A DNA stretch of 64,000 nucleotides from Pseudomonas atagonensis (GCF_011369485.1 NZ_VXCA01000035.1:116364-180363), one strand, 5' to 3'; counted from the stretch's first letter, positions 42,867-54,278 are shown. Numbers and translations are program-made. Notes: generated by a model from the sequence alone, not told the origin.

Positions 42867-45070
42867 GACTGAGCCTCTTGAGCCACACGAATGCCGACCT
42901 GACCGCACAACGCGAGGAAGTTCGGGAACGACGTCGCGACGTTGGCGCAATCATGGATACGGATCGGTGCGGTTGCGCACAAGGACGCCACGCTGAAAGC
43001 CATGGCGATACGGTGATCGCCGTGACCATGCACTTCGCCGCCGCCAATCTGGCCGCCGTCGATGATGATGCCGTCCGGCGTTGGCTGGCATTTGACGCCC
43101 AGTGCCAACAGACCGTCCGCCATCACCTGGATACGATCCGATTCCTTGACCCGCAACTCTTCAGCGCCGGTCAGCACGGTGCGCCCTTCGGCACAGGCAG
43201 CAGCCACGAACAGCACCGGGAATTCGTCGATGGCCAGCGGAACCAGCGCTTCCGGAATCTCGATACCTTTGAGTTTAGCTGCCCGCACGCGCAGGTCAGC
43301 CACTGGTTCGCCGCCCACTTCACGCTGGTTTTCCAGCGTGATATCCGCGCCCATAAGGCGCAGGATGTCGATGACGCCGGTACGGGTCGGGTTGATGCCG
43401 ACGTGCTCGAGCACCAACTCCGAACCTTCGGCAATCGAAGCAGCCACCAGGAAGAATGCCGACGACGAGATGTCGCCCGGCACTTCGATATGAGTAGCTG
43501 TCAGCTTGCCGCCGGACTCGACCGAAGCAGTAGCGCCTTCAACGCTGACCGGGTAGCCGAAGCCACGCAACATGCGCTCGGTGTGGTCACGGGTCGGCGC
43601 AGGTTCGGTAACGGTGGTCTTGCCTTCAGCGTACAGACCGGCGAGCAGCAGGCAGGATTTCACCTGCGCACTGGCCATCGGCATGGTGTAAGTCAGGCCT
43701 TTTAGCTTATGACCGCCGCGAATGGTCATCGGCGGACGACCTTCGGCAGCAGTTTCGATCACGGCGCCCATTTCACGCAGCGGATTGGCCACGCGATTCA
43801 TCGGACGCTTGGACAGCGACGCATCACCTGTCAGGGTGCTGTCGAAGTTCTGCGCGGCCAGCAGGCCGGACAGCAGACGCATCGAAGTACCGGAGTTGCC
43901 CAGATAGATCGGGCCCGGCGCTGGTTTCAGGCCATGCAGGCCGACACCGTGAATGGTCACGCGGCCGTGATGCGGGCCTTCGATAACCACGCCCATGTCG
44001 CGGAACGCCTGCAAGGTCGCCAGGGCGTCTTCGCCCTCGAGGAAGCCTTCGACTTCCGTGACGCCTTCGGCCAGCGAGCCGAGCATGATCGAACGGTGGG
44101 AAATGGATTTGTCACCCGGTACGCGAATCCGACCGGACAGGCGGCCACCAGGTTGAGCCAGGAAGATCAGATCGTTGGAATTCATAGCGTCCACATAGGC
44201 CCTGCGGGCCAGGATTTTACTGAAATGCTCGCGGGCAACCCGGGCGCGAGTGAAAACGCCCAACAATTGGTGCCCATCCCCTGCATCGACCGCGTCGCGC
44301 AAGGCGTCGAGATCGCTGCGAAATGTATCGAGTGTGCGCAGGACAGCCTCGCGGTTGGCGAGAAAGATGTCGTGCCACATCACCGGGTCGCTTCCGGCGA
44401 TTCTTGTGAAATCGCGGAAACCGCCCGCAGCGTAACGGAAGATCTCAAGATTTTCATTGCGCTTGGCCAACGAATCGACCAGACCGAACGCCAGCAGATG
44501 CGGCAAATGACTGGTCGCCGCCAACACTTCGTCATGACGCTCGACCTGCATGTGCTCGACATCGGCACCTAGTTCGCGCCACAGACGATCGACGACAGCC
44601 AGCGCTGCCGGATCGGTCTGTTCAAGCGGTGTGAGGATCACTTTATGGCGACGGAACAGTTCGACATTGGAGGCTTCCACCCCGCTCTGCTCGGAACCGG
44701 CAATCGGATGCCCGGGCACAAAGCGCGCCGGCATGCCGCCAAACGCCTCGGTTGCTGCGCGAACCACATTGCCTTTGGCGCTGCCGACATCGGTCAGAAT
44801 CGCCTGCCCCAGATCCATGCTCGCCAGACGCGCGAGCACCTTTTCCATGGCAAGGATCGGCACCGCCAACTGAATCACGTCCGCGCCCTGGCAAGCTGCC
44901 ACGAGGTCATCTTCGCAGCGATCCACCACACCCAACTCGACCGCCAGCTTGCGCGATTGCGGGTCGAGATCGACCCCGACCACTTCGCGGCACACACCAC
45001 TTTCGCGCAAGCCTTTGGCAAACGAACCACCGATCAACCCCAGACCGACCACCACAAGGCGACCGATCAT
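42863..45070 (-). CDS. tyrA-aroA: Prephenate dehydrogenase-EPSP synthase fusion (TyrA-AroA)
   Basis: A fused enzyme of aromatic amino acid synthesis, about 735 residues. The N-terminal part (1-290) is an NAD-dependent prephenate/arogenate dehydrogenase with VVGLGLIGGSFAKGL. The C-terminal part (about 310-735) is EPSP synthase with PGDKSISHRSIMLGSLAEG, LGNSGTSMRLLSGLL and RVKESDRI. This fusion is typical of pseudomonads. I prefer the ATG at 45070 (MIGRLVVVG); a GTG at 45106 overlapping the hisC stop is an alternative, and neither has a strong ribosome site. Confidence 0.95.
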   Translation of the reverse strand: MIGRLVVVGLGLIGGSFAKGLRESGVCREVVGVDLDPQSRKLAVELGVVDRCEDDLVAACQGADVIQLAVPILAMEKVLARLASMDLGQAILTDVGSAKGNVVRAATEAFGGMPARFVPGHPIAGSEQSGVEASNVELFRRHKVILTPLEQTDPAALAVVDRLWRELGADVEHMQVERHDEVLAATSHLPHLLAFGLVDSLAKRNENLEIFRYAAGGFRDFTRIAGSDPVMWHDIFLANREAVLRTLDTFRSDLDALRDAVDAGDGHQLLGVFTRARVAREHFSKILARRAYVDAMNSNDLIFLAQPGGRLSGRIRVPGDKSISHRSIMLGSLAEGVTEVEGFLEGEDALATLQAFRDMGVVIEGPHHGRVTIHGVGLHGLKPAPGPIYLGNSGTSMRLLSGLLAAQNFDSTLTGDASLSKRPMNRVANPLREMGAVIETAAEGRPPMTIRGGHKLKGLTYTMPMASAQVKSCLLLAGLYAEGKTTVTEPAPTRDHTERMLRGFGYPVSVEGATASVESGGKLTATHIEVPGDISSSAFFLVAASIAEGSELVLEHVGINPTRTGVIDILRLMGADITLENQREVGGEPVADLRVRAAKLKGIEIPEALVPLAIDEFPVLFVAAACAEGRTVLTGAEELRVKESDRIQVMADGLLALGVKCQPTPDGIIIDGGQIGGGEVHGHGDHRIAMAFSVASLCATAPIRIHDCANVATSFPNFLALCGQVGIRVAQEAQS

Positions 45071-45098
45071 AGGTGCAGCAGATTGCAGAGCAGTGACA

Positions 45099-46211
45099 TC
45101 ACCCACGAGCCAGAACCTTGCGCAGCGCTTCGAGGAAGCGGCTGTTTTCCGCCGGCAGACCGATGGTCACCCGCAGGTGGTTCGGCATGCCGTAGTTGGC
45201 CACCGGACGCACGATCACGCCTTCGCGCAGCAAGCCCTGAAATACCGGAGCGGCTACCTGAGCCAGATCGACGCAAATGAAGTTGCCTTTGGATTCGATC
45301 CAGCTCAGACCCAACTCACGAAAACCGGCTTGCAACTGCTGCATGCCCGCTTCGTTGAGCTGACGACTCTGCGCCAGATACTCCTCGTCTTTCAGCGCAG
45401 CACATGCCGCTGCCAGCGCAAGGCTGTTGACGTTGAAGGGCTGACGAACACGGTTCAATACATCCGCCACCACTGGAGTGGACAGACCGTAGCCGACGCG
45501 CAACGCCGCCAGACCGTAGGCCTTGGAGAACGTGCGCGACACCAGCAGGTTTGGATAAGCCGCGAGGAAGTCCAGGCCATCCGGCAAGTCGCTGCCTTCG
45601 GCGTACTCGATGTACGCCTCGTCCAGCACCACCAGCACATGCTCCGGAACGTCCTGCAGGAATTCGTCCAGCGCTTCAGCGCCGAACCAGGTGCCGGTCG
45701 GGTTGTTCGGGTTGGCAATAAACACCACGCGGGTGTTGGCATCGATGGCCGCGAGCATTGCAGGCAGATCGTGCCCCCAATCCTTTGCCGGCACCACTTT
45801 GGCCTGCGCGCCGACCGCCTGAGTCGCAATCGGATACACGGCGAACGCGTGCTCGCTGAACACAGCATTCAGGCCTGGCGCCAGATAAGCGCGCGCGACC
45901 AGTTCAAGAATGTCGTTCGAGCCATTGCCCAAGGTGACCTGGTTCAACTCGACGCGGCACTGCTCGGCCAGCAGGGATTTCAGCGCGAAACCGTTACCGT
46001 CCGGATAACGGGTCAGCTCGGCCAGTTCTTCGCGAATCGCCGCCAAGGCCTTTGGACTGGCACCCAGCGGGTTTTCATTGCTTGCCAGTTTGACGATTTT
46101 TGCTGGATCCAGATCCAGCTCGCGCGCCAGTTCGTCCACAGGCTTGCCCGGAACGTACGGCGAAAGTTGTTGCACGCCCGGCTGTGCCAGAGCGAGGAAA
46201 TTGCCACTCAT
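45099..46211 (-). CDS. hisC: Histidinol-phosphate aminotransferase
   Basis: A 370-residue fold-type I PLP enzyme. The PLP lysine lies in SRTFSKAYGLAALRVGYG; NPNNPTGTWF and the C-terminal Arg in NHLRVTIGL are present. In this pseudomonad operon, between pheA and tyrA-aroA, it is the second HisC-type enzyme and may also transaminate aromatic keto acids. It starts 12 nt after pheA stops. Confidence 0.94.
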   Translation of the reverse strand: MSGNFLALAQPGVQQLSPYVPGKPVDELARELDLDPAKIVKLASNENPLGASPKALAAIREELAELTRYPDGNGFALKSLLAEQCRVELNQVTLGNGSNDILELVARAYLAPGLNAVFSEHAFAVYPIATQAVGAQAKVVPAKDWGHDLPAMLAAIDANTRVVFIANPNNPTGTWFGAEALDEFLQDVPEHVLVVLDEAYIEYAEGSDLPDGLDFLAAYPNLLVSRTFSKAYGLAALRVGYGLSTPVVADVLNRVRQPFNVNSLALAAACAALKDEEYLAQSRQLNEAGMQQLQAGFRELGLSWIESKGNFICVDLAQVAAPVFQGLLREGVIVRPVANYGMPNHLRVTIGLPAENSRFLEALRKVLARG

Positions 46212-46223
46212 TACTACCGCCCC

Positions 46224-47318
46224 TTACAGAACTGCTTTCGGGTAGGAACCCAGCACTTTGAGTGCTACCGCTTCCTGACTGATCTTTTCCAATACACCTT
46301 TGATCAACGGATCACGGTGATGACCGACGAAGTCGATGAAGAACACGTAGGTCCATTTGCCGCTACGCGACGGACGGGTTTCGATGCGGGTCAGGTCGAT
46401 CCCGTTGTCATGGAACGGTACCAGCAGCTCGTGAAGCGCGCCGGGCTTGTTGCTCATCGACACGATGATGGAAGTCTTGTCGTCGCCGGTCGGCGGCACT
46501 TCCTGGTTACCGATCATCAGGAAGCGCGTCGAGTTGTCCGGACGGTCTTCGATCTTTTCGGCCAGACGGGTCAGACCGTAAAGCCCGGCCGCCATGTCAC
46601 CGGCAATCGCCGCCGAGTTCCACTCACCTTTAACCCGCTTGGCCGCTTCGGCGTTGCTCGACACCGCCACGCGCTCGACATTCGGATAGTGCGCGTCCAG
46701 CCACTTGCGGCACTGGGCCAGCGACTGCGCATGGGAATAAATGCGGCTGATGCTGTCGGTCTTGGTGTTTTCACCGACCAACAGGTGATGATGGATGCGC
46801 AGCTCGACTTCGCCGCAGATCACCATGTCGTGTTCGAGGAAGCTGTCCAGTGTGTGGTTGACCGCGCCTTCAGTGGAGTTCTCCACCGGCACCACGCCAA
46901 AGTTCACCGCACCGGCCGCCACTTCACGGAACACTTCGTCGATCGCCGCCATTGGCTTGCTGATCACTGCATGACCGAAGTGCTTCATGGCCGCCGCCTG
47001 GGTGAACGTGCCCTCAGGGCCGAGGTAAGCCACTTTCAGCGGCTGCTCCAGCGCCAGGCAGGAAGACATGATTTCGCGAAACAACCGCGCCATTTCTTCG
47101 TTGCCCAGCGGCCCCTGATTGCGCTCCATCACCCGCTTGAGCACCTGAGCTTCACGCTCGGGACGATAGAACACCGGCACTTCGCCTTCGGCCAGCGAGG
47201 CCATCTTTACTCGCGCGACTTCCTGGGCGCAACGCGCACGCTCACTAATCAGCTCGAGGACCTTGGTGTCCAGAGCATCAATGCGAACGCGCAGTGCCTT
47301 GAGTTCTTGCTCGGACAT
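46224..47318 (-). CDS. pheA: Chorismate mutase-prephenate dehydratase (P-protein)
   Basis: A 364-residue bifunctional enzyme giving phenylpyruvate. Residues 1-90 are the AroQ chorismate mutase helices (RVRIDALDTKVLELISERA). Residues 92-270 are prephenate dehydratase (VAYLGPEGTFTQAA; NSTEGAVNHTLD). Residues 280-360 are the regulatory ACT domain (SMSNKPGALHELL; IETRPSRSGKWTYVFFID), which binds phenylalanine. The start overlaps the serC stop as TGATG. Confidence 0.97.
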   Translation of the reverse strand: MSEQELKALRVRIDALDTKVLELISERARCAQEVARVKMASLAEGEVPVFYRPEREAQVLKRVMERNQGPLGNEEMARLFREIMSSCLALEQPLKVAYLGPEGTFTQAAAMKHFGHAVISKPMAAIDEVFREVAAGAVNFGVVPVENSTEGAVNHTLDSFLEHDMVICGEVELRIHHHLLVGENTKTDSISRIYSHAQSLAQCRKWLDAHYPNVERVAVSSNAEAAKRVKGEWNSAAIAGDMAAGLYGLTRLAEKIEDRPDNSTRFLMIGNQEVPPTGDDKTSIIVSMSNKPGALHELLVPFHDNGIDLTRIETRPSRSGKWTYVFFIDFVGHHRDPLIKGVLEKISQEAVALKVLGSYPKAVL

Positions 47319-48403
47319 CAGCCGTGTTCCTTCTCGAATTCAGCCATGTACGCCACCAGCGCATTGACGGCGGTGATGTCGACGGCGTTGTAGATGGAGG
47401 CGCGCATGCCGCCCACGGAGCGGTGACCCTTGAGATTAAGCAGACCGCGCTCGTCGGCACCGGCCAGGAATGGCTTGTCCAGACGATCATCAGCCAGACG
47501 GAACGGCACGTTCATCCACGAGCGATCCGACTTGTTGATCGGGTTGCTGTAGAGACCGCTTGCATCGATGAAGTCATACAGCGTGCGCTGCTTGACATCG
47601 TTCAGTTTGGCGATCGCTTCAACGCCACCCTGCTCTTTCAGCCACTGGAACACCAGACCGGAGAGATACCAGGCCAGGGTCGGCGGGGTGTTGTACATCG
47701 AGCCGTTGTCGGCCGCGACCTTGTAGTTGAGCATGGTCGGGCACAACGAGCGCGCCTTGCCCAGCAAGTCTTCGCGGATGATGTTGACGACGATGCCGCT
47801 CGGACCGATGTTTTTCTGCGCACCGGCATAGATCATGCCGAAGCGCGAGATATCGACCGGACGCGAAAGAATGTCAGAAGACATGTCGGCCACCAACGGA
47901 ACATCACCGGTTTGCGGGATCCACTGGAATTCCAGACCACCAATGGTTTCGTTCGGCGCGTAGTGAACGTAAGCGGCGTCTTTCGACAGGTTCCACTCGT
48001 TCTGGCCCGGGATGGCGAAATAGTCGTAAGGCTTGGCGGTGGCGGCGACATTGACGTGACCGTAGCGCGAGGCTTCTTCGATGGCTTTCTGCGACCAGAT
48101 ACCGGTGTCGATGTAGTCGGCGGAGCCGTTTTCCGGCAGCAGGTTCAGCGGGATCTGCGCAAACTGCTGGCTGGCGCCACCTTGCAGAAACAGCACTTTG
48201 TAGTTCGACGGGATATTCAGCAGGTCACGCAGATCCTGCTCGGCCTGGGTAGCAATGGACACGAACTCATCGCTGCGATGGCTCATTTCCATGACCGACA
48301 GACCCTTGCCGTGCCAATCAAGGAGTTCACCTTGGGCGCGCTGCAGGACAGCTTCGGGAAGCGCCGCAGGGCCGGCGCAGAAGTTATAGGCTCGCTTGCT
48401 CAC
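47318..48403 (-). CDS. serC: Phosphoserine aminotransferase
   Basis: A 361-residue PLP enzyme for serine and pyridoxal synthesis. The N terminus KRAYNFCAGPAALPEAVL and the PLP-lysine segment IYAGAQKNIGPSG are conserved. It starts with GTG at 48403 (the frame reads VSKRAYN); a TTG two codons upstream is possible. The length matches the family exactly from this GTG. The 154-nt gap to gyrA holds the gyrA terminator and the probable serC promoter. Confidence 0.95.
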   Translation of the reverse strand: MSKRAYNFCAGPAALPEAVLQRAQGELLDWHGKGLSVMEMSHRSDEFVSIATQAEQDLRDLLNIPSNYKVLFLQGGASQQFAQIPLNLLPENGSADYIDTGIWSQKAIEEASRYGHVNVAATAKPYDYFAIPGQNEWNLSKDAAYVHYAPNETIGGLEFQWIPQTGDVPLVADMSSDILSRPVDISRFGMIYAGAQKNIGPSGIVVNIIREDLLGKARSLCPTMLNYKVAADNGSMYNTPPTLAWYLSGLVFQWLKEQGGVEAIAKLNDVKQRTLYDFIDASGLYSNPINKSDRSWMNVPFRLADDRLDKPFLAGADERGLLNLKGHRSVGGMRASIYNAVDITAVNALVAYMAEFEKEHG

Positions 48404-48520
48404 ATCCAATCTCGCTCTGACTTGGTGATACACAATAATTCTGTAAATCGCTGATGCTGCGGATACGCAATTATGCGCATCTGAAATTCTTCTGAGGTAT
48501 TTCATGGCGGACAAATAACA

Positions 48521-48546
48521 AGGGGGCGAATTTTCATCCGCCCCCT
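48521..48546 (-). terminator. gyrA terminator
   Basis: AGGGGGCG (48521-48528) pairs with CGCCCCCT (48539-48546), an 8-bp stem with a 10-nt loop, 12 nt after the gyrA stop, followed by TTGTTATTTG on the minus strand. Confidence 0.82.
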
Positions 48547-48557
48547 CGTTTGTCCGC

Positions 48558-51332
48558 TTATTCTTGCGGCTCTTCGTCTGCTGCGGCGTCGAGTTGCTGG
48601 TCTTCGGCAGCGTCGTCGATCACGACATTGCCTTCGAATTCCTCGCCCTCTTCACCTTCAAGCTCTTCACCTTCGACTTCCGAAGGCTCCTGAACCCGCT
48701 CAAGACCGACCAGGGTTTCGTCCTTGGCCAGTTTGATCAGCGTCACGCCCTGCGTGTTACGGCCCAGGCTCGACACTTCGTCGACACGGGTACGCACCAG
48801 AGTGCCCTGATCGGAGATCAGCATGATTTCTTCGCCATCCTGCACCTGAACCGCACCGACCAGACGGCCGTTACGCTCGTTGCTGACCATGGCGATAACG
48901 CCCTGACCGCCACGCTTGTATTCAGGGAACTCGGTGATCGCCGTGCGCTTGCCGTAGCCGCGCTCGGATGCCGTCAGAATCTCGCTGCCTTCTTCCGGAA
49001 TCAGCATGGAAATCAGTTTCTGCCCTTCCGGCAGACGCATGCCACGCACACCACGGGCGGTACGGCCCATGGCGCGAACTTCGGATTCCTTGAAGCGAGT
49101 GACCTTGCCGCCGTCGGAGAACAGCATGATTTCCTGCTCGCCATCGGTGATGGCAGCGGAGATCAGGATGTCGCCTTCGTCCAGCTCCAGCGCGATCAGG
49201 CCGACGCTGCGCTGACGACTGAAAGCCACCAGCGGGGTCTTCTTGACCGTACCGTTGGCGGTCGACATGAAAATGAACGGCGCCTTCTTGCGATCAGCAG
49301 CCTTGATACGGGCGCGACGCTCTTCGTCGGTTTCGTTGCTGTTTTCGATTTCTTCTACATCGGTCTCGGCGCCTTCGGCTTCTTCTTCGTCAGCCTGACG
49401 CTTCATGGCTTCGAGATCGACCGGCAGCATCGTGGTGATGTATTCGCCTTCGCTCAACGGCAAGAGGTTGACCAGTGGACGACCACGGGCGGCGCGGGAC
49501 GCTTCCGGAATCTCGTAGGTCTTGAGCCAGTACACCTTGCCCTTGCTGGAGAAGAGCAGCAGCGTGGTGTGGCTGTTGGCAACCAGCAGGTGAGCGATGT
49601 AGTCCTCATCCTTGACGCCAGTGGCCGATTTGCCTTTACCGCCACGACGCTGAGCCTGGTACGCAGCCAATGGCTGGGTCTTGGCGTAGCCACCGTGGGA
49701 AATGGTCACGACGCGCTCTTCTTCCGGGATCATGTCACCCAGGGTCAGGTCGAGACGGGCATCGAGAATTTCGGTGCGCCGCTGATCGCCGTATTCGGCG
49801 CGGATCACTTCCAGCTCTTCGCGGATCACTTCCATCAGGCGCACAGCGCTGTTGAGGATGCGGATCAGCTCGCCGATCTGGTTGAGGATCTCTTGATACT
49901 CGGCCAGCAGCTTTTCGTGCTCCAGACCGGTCAGACGGTGCAGACGCAGCTCCAGAATGGCTTGCGCCTGCTCTGGCGACAGGAAGTATTTGCCTTCGCG
50001 CAAACCGTATTGCGGATCGAGGTTTTCCGGACGGCACGAATCGGCACCGGCACGTTCAACCATCGCCACTACGGCGGAAGATTCCCACGGCGTGCTGACC
50101 AGCGCTTCTTTTGCTTCCGACGGGGTCGGCGAAGCCTTGATCAGAGCGATGACCGGGTCGATGTTCGACAGGGCAACGGCCTGACCTTCAAGGATGTGGC
50201 CACGCTCGCGCGCCTTGCGCAGTTCGAACACGGTACGACGGGTGACGACTTCGCGACGGTGACGAACGAACGCTTCCAGCAGATCCTTGAGGTTCAGGAT
50301 GCGTGGGCGACCGTCGATCAGCGCAACGATGTTGATGCCGAATACCGACTGCAGCTGGGTCTGGGCGTAGAGGTTGTTGAGGATCACCTCAGGCACTTCG
50401 CCGCGACGCAGCTCGATCACGACGCGCATACCGTCCTTGTCGGACTCGTCGCGCAGTTCGGTGATGCCTTCCAGCTTCTTCTCTTTGACCAGCTCGGCGA
50501 TCTTCTCGATCAGACGCGCCTTGTTCAGCTGGTAAGGCAGCTCGGTGATGACGATCTGCTGACGGCCACCGACCTTGTCGATGTCTTCGATGATCGAACG
50601 TGCACGCATGTAAATGCGTCCGCGACCGGTACGGTAGGCTTCGATGATGCCGGCACGACCGTTGATGATCGCGGCGGTCGGGAAGTCTGGACCGGGGATG
50701 TATTGCATCAGCTCATCGACGGTCAGCTCGGGGTTGTCGATGAGGGCCAGGCAACCGTCGATGACTTCACCGAGATTGTGCGGCGGAATATTGGTTGCCA
50801 TGCCCACGGCGATACCGCTGGAACCGTTGACCAGCAGGTTCGGAACGCGAGTCGGCATGACCGCCGGGATCAGTTCGGTACCGTCGTAGTTCGGCACCCA
50901 GTCCACGGTTTCCTTGTGCAAGTCAGCCAGCAGCTCGTGTGCCAGCTTGGTCATGCGCACTTCGGTGTATCGCATGGCCGCAGCGTTGTCGCCGTCCACC
51001 GAACCGAAGTTGCCCTGACCGTCGACGAGCAGGTAGCGCAGGGAGAAAGGCTGCGCCATACGAACGATGGTGTCATACACCGCGGTATCACCGTGCGGGT
51101 GATACTTACCGATCACGTCGCCGACAACACGGGCGGATTTCTTGTACGGCTTGTTGAAGTCGTTGCCCAGCTCGCTCATCGCGAACAGTACGCGACGGTG
51201 CACGGGCTTGAGGCCATCGCGCGCATCCGGCAGTGCACGGCCGACGATCACGCTCATCGCGTAGTCGAGATAGGACTGTTTCAGCTCGTCTTCGATATTG
51301 ACCGGGAGGATTTCTTTGGCCAGTTCGCCCAT
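48558..51332 (-). CDS. gyrA: DNA gyrase subunit A
   Basis: A 924-residue type II topoisomerase subunit. The catalytic tyrosine is Tyr122 in AAMRYTEVRM; the quinolone-resistance region reads GDTAVYDT with Thr83 and Asp87, the wild-type state in pseudomonads. The C-terminal beta-pinwheel (GyrA box near QRRGGKG) is complete, and an acidic insert (about 650-700, EEEAEGAETDVEEIENS) typical of the genus is present. ATG at 51332; the frame is open further upstream without family resemblance. Confidence 0.98.
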   Translation of the reverse strand: MGELAKEILPVNIEDELKQSYLDYAMSVIVGRALPDARDGLKPVHRRVLFAMSELGNDFNKPYKKSARVVGDVIGKYHPHGDTAVYDTIVRMAQPFSLRYLLVDGQGNFGSVDGDNAAAMRYTEVRMTKLAHELLADLHKETVDWVPNYDGTELIPAVMPTRVPNLLVNGSSGIAVGMATNIPPHNLGEVIDGCLALIDNPELTVDELMQYIPGPDFPTAAIINGRAGIIEAYRTGRGRIYMRARSIIEDIDKVGGRQQIVITELPYQLNKARLIEKIAELVKEKKLEGITELRDESDKDGMRVVIELRRGEVPEVILNNLYAQTQLQSVFGINIVALIDGRPRILNLKDLLEAFVRHRREVVTRRTVFELRKARERGHILEGQAVALSNIDPVIALIKASPTPSEAKEALVSTPWESSAVVAMVERAGADSCRPENLDPQYGLREGKYFLSPEQAQAILELRLHRLTGLEHEKLLAEYQEILNQIGELIRILNSAVRLMEVIREELEVIRAEYGDQRRTEILDARLDLTLGDMIPEEERVVTISHGGYAKTQPLAAYQAQRRGGKGKSATGVKDEDYIAHLLVANSHTTLLLFSSKGKVYWLKTYEIPEASRAARGRPLVNLLPLSEGEYITTMLPVDLEAMKRQADEEEAEGAETDVEEIENSNETDEERRARIKAADRKKAPFIFMSTANGTVKKTPLVAFSRQRSVGLIALELDEGDILISAAITDGEQEIMLFSDGGKVTRFKESEVRAMGRTARGVRGMRLPEGQKLISMLIPEEGSEILTASERGYGKRTAITEFPEYKRGGQGVIAMVSNERNGRLVGAVQVQDGEEIMLISDQGTLVRTRVDEVSSLGRNTQGVTLIKLAKDETLVGLERVQEPSEVEGEELEGEEGEEFEGNVVIDDAAEDQQLDAAADEEPQE

Positions 51333-51758
51333 GAGAAGCCTGATTCCTTTTTCTGGTGAAACTTCGTCATATCCATGTGGGAGCAACGAAGCTCGTCGGG
51401 GCAGGCTGAGTGCCATGCGCCGACTTACGACAAATCAACAATCTGGAGAGTGGATTTGCGCAGTAAAGACAGCTCCGTGGAGCTGCCTCGGAAAACGCCG
51501 GATGTTATCACAAAGGCCGCCACGCACCTATCCCCCAGATGCGCATGGAGCATAGTTAGTTGACCGGTGACAGGCTTAACGGGGACGAGAGAAGCTCAGA
51601 GCTTCTTTGAATGCAGAATCAGTGCTTGGATTGCGGATGTTTATTGACATTTATGTCCTCATCGCGAGCAGGCTCACTCCTACAGGTTTTGCGTTCGACA
51701 CAAGACCTTGTAGGAGTGAGCCTGTTCGCGATGGCGTCCTTGCAGACATCACAGCCAA
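51333..51758. other. gyrA-mtnA gap
   Basis: 426 bp without a gene: the gyrA promoter region on the right-hand side of gyrA, and a REP-type inverted repeat at 51661-51732 next to mtnA. No clear -10/-35 pair stands out. Confidence 0.5.
51661..51732. repeat. REP-type inverted repeat pair
   Basis: ATCGCGAGCAGGCTCACTCC... (51661-51686) faces its near-perfect complement TAGGAGTGAGCCTGTTCGCGAT (51711-51732). It shares the CGCGA(A/G)CA core with the element at 4898-4963 but belongs to a sister sequence variant (GGCTCACTCCTACA rather than AGCCCGCTCCCACA). Confidence 0.78.
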
Positions 51759-52835
<1,077 letters not shown>

Positions 52836-52943
52836 CCCTCACCCCGCACTCATGAACAAAAGCCGCCGATTATAGCGATCCCCCCGCGAAGACGCTCGGG
52901 TATACTTCGCCATCCTTTACAAAAGCACTGGAACCGACCCTCG
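52836..52943. promoter_or_regulatory. Divergent promoter region
   Basis: 108 bp between mtnA and the amidohydrolase. TATACT at 52901-52906 is a good -10 for the plus-strand gene, but I see no matching -35. The -10 is embedded in a GCGAAG...CTTCGC inverted repeat (52885-52910). Confidence 0.35.
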
Positions 52944-54278
52944 ATGCCGAAACCTGCCATTGCGCTCGACTTATTATTGCTGCCGACCTGGCTGGTACCC
53001 GTCGAACCTGCAGGCGTTGTGCTCAAAGAGCACGGCCTGGGCATCCGCGACGGTCGCATCGTGTTTATCGGCCCGCGCGCCGAAGCGTTGAAGTGTAACG
53101 CTACGGAAATCCGCGAATTGCCGGACGTTTTGCTCAGCCCCGGCCTGATCAACGCTCACGGCCATGCAGCGATGACCCTGTTCCGTGGCCTTGCCGATGA
53201 TCTGCCACTGATGACCTGGCTGGAAAACCACATCTGGCCGGCCGAGGGCAAATGGGTCGATGAAGATTTTGTCCGTGACGGCACCGACCTGGCCATCGCC
53301 GAGCAGATAAAAGGTGGCATCACCTGTTTTTCGGACATGTACTTCTTCCCCAAGGTTGCCAGCGAGCGCGTGCACAACAGCGGCATTCGCGCGCAGATCG
53401 CCATTCCGATCCTCGATTTCCCGATTCCGGGCGCCAGCAGTGCCGATGAAGCCATTCGTCAGGGCGTCGAGCTGTTCGGCGATTTGAAGCATCACGAGCG
53501 AATCAAAATCACCTTCGGCCCTCACGCACCCTACACCGTCGGCGACGAGAACCTCGAAAAAATCCGCGTGATCGCCGAGGAACTGGACGCCTCGATTCAC
53601 ATGCACGTCCATGAAACAGCGTTCGAAGTCCAGCAATCTCTCGAGCAGCACGGCGAGAGGCCGCTGGCCCGCCTCGGTCGCCTCGGCCTGCTCGGCCCGC
53701 GCTTCCAGGCCGTGCACATGACGCAGATCAGCGATGACGACCTGGCGATGCTGGTAGAAAGCAACACCAGCGTGATCCATTGCCCGGAATCGAACCTCAA
53801 GCTGGCTAGCGGCTTTTGCCCGGTGGAGCGCTTGTGGCAGGCTGGTGTGAATGTCGCCGTCGGCACCGATGGCGCAGCCAGCAACAACGATCTCGACCTC
53901 CTCGGCGAGACCCGTACCGCTGCGCTGCTGGCCAAAGCCGTTGCTGGCTCGGCCACCGCGCTGGACGCGCACCGGGCGCTGCGCATGGCCACGCTCAACG
54001 GCGCGCGAGCGCTGGGGATCGAGAGTCAGGTCGGCTCGCTGGAGATTGGCAAAGCCGCCGACATCGTCGCTTTCGACCTGTCCGGCATTGCCCAGCAACC
54101 GATCTACGACCCGGTTTCGCAGCTTATATATGCCACCGGCCGCGATTGTGTGAAACACCTGTGGGTCGCCGGCAAACAATTGCTCGACGACCGGCACCTG
54201 ACGCGTCTTGACGAACAACAGCTGGGCGTCACCGCGCGCGCCTGGGGCCAGCGCATCAGCGGCCATACCGAATCGTAA
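52944..54278 (+). CDS. mtaD: TRZ/ATZ amidohydrolase (MTA/SAH deaminase-like)
   Basis: A 444-residue metal-dependent deaminase. The metal ligands are visible as NAHGHAAM, the later HMHVHETAFE, and GTDGAASNNDLDLLGE; the substrate motif VIHCPESNLKLASG is typical of the TRZ/ATZ group. It probably deaminates 5-methylthioadenosine (and S-adenosylhomocysteine) and so feeds the same salvage route as mtnA, which is divergent to it. The upstream frame is open but belongs to the opposite strand of mtnA; ATG 52944 gives the family N terminus. Confidence 0.87.
   Translation: MPKPAIALDLLLLPTWLVPVEPAGVVLKEHGLGIRDGRIVFIGPRAEALKCNATEIRELPDVLLSPGLINAHGHAAMTLFRGLADDLPLMTWLENHIWPAEGKWVDEDFVRDGTDLAIAEQIKGGITCFSDMYFFPKVASERVHNSGIRAQIAIPILDFPIPGASSADEAIRQGVELFGDLKHHERIKITFGPHAPYTVGDENLEKIRVIAEELDASIHMHVHETAFEVQQSLEQHGERPLARLGRLGLLGPRFQAVHMTQISDDDLAMLVESNTSVIHCPESNLKLASGFCPVERLWQAGVNVAVGTDGAASNNDLDLLGETRTAALLAKAVAGSATALDAHRALRMATLNGARALGIESQVGSLEIGKAADIVAFDLSGIAQQPIYDPVSQLIYATGRDCVKHLWVAGKQLLDDRHLTRLDEQQLGVTARAWGQRISGHTES

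Noticed and set aside
48564..51359. Long open frame on the plus strand opposite gyrA, and similar ones opposite rpsA, pheA-hisC and ubiG
   Set aside because: They mirror highly conserved genes in GC-rich DNA, have compositions rich in H, Q, R and D, and lack ribosome sites; they are antisense shadows.
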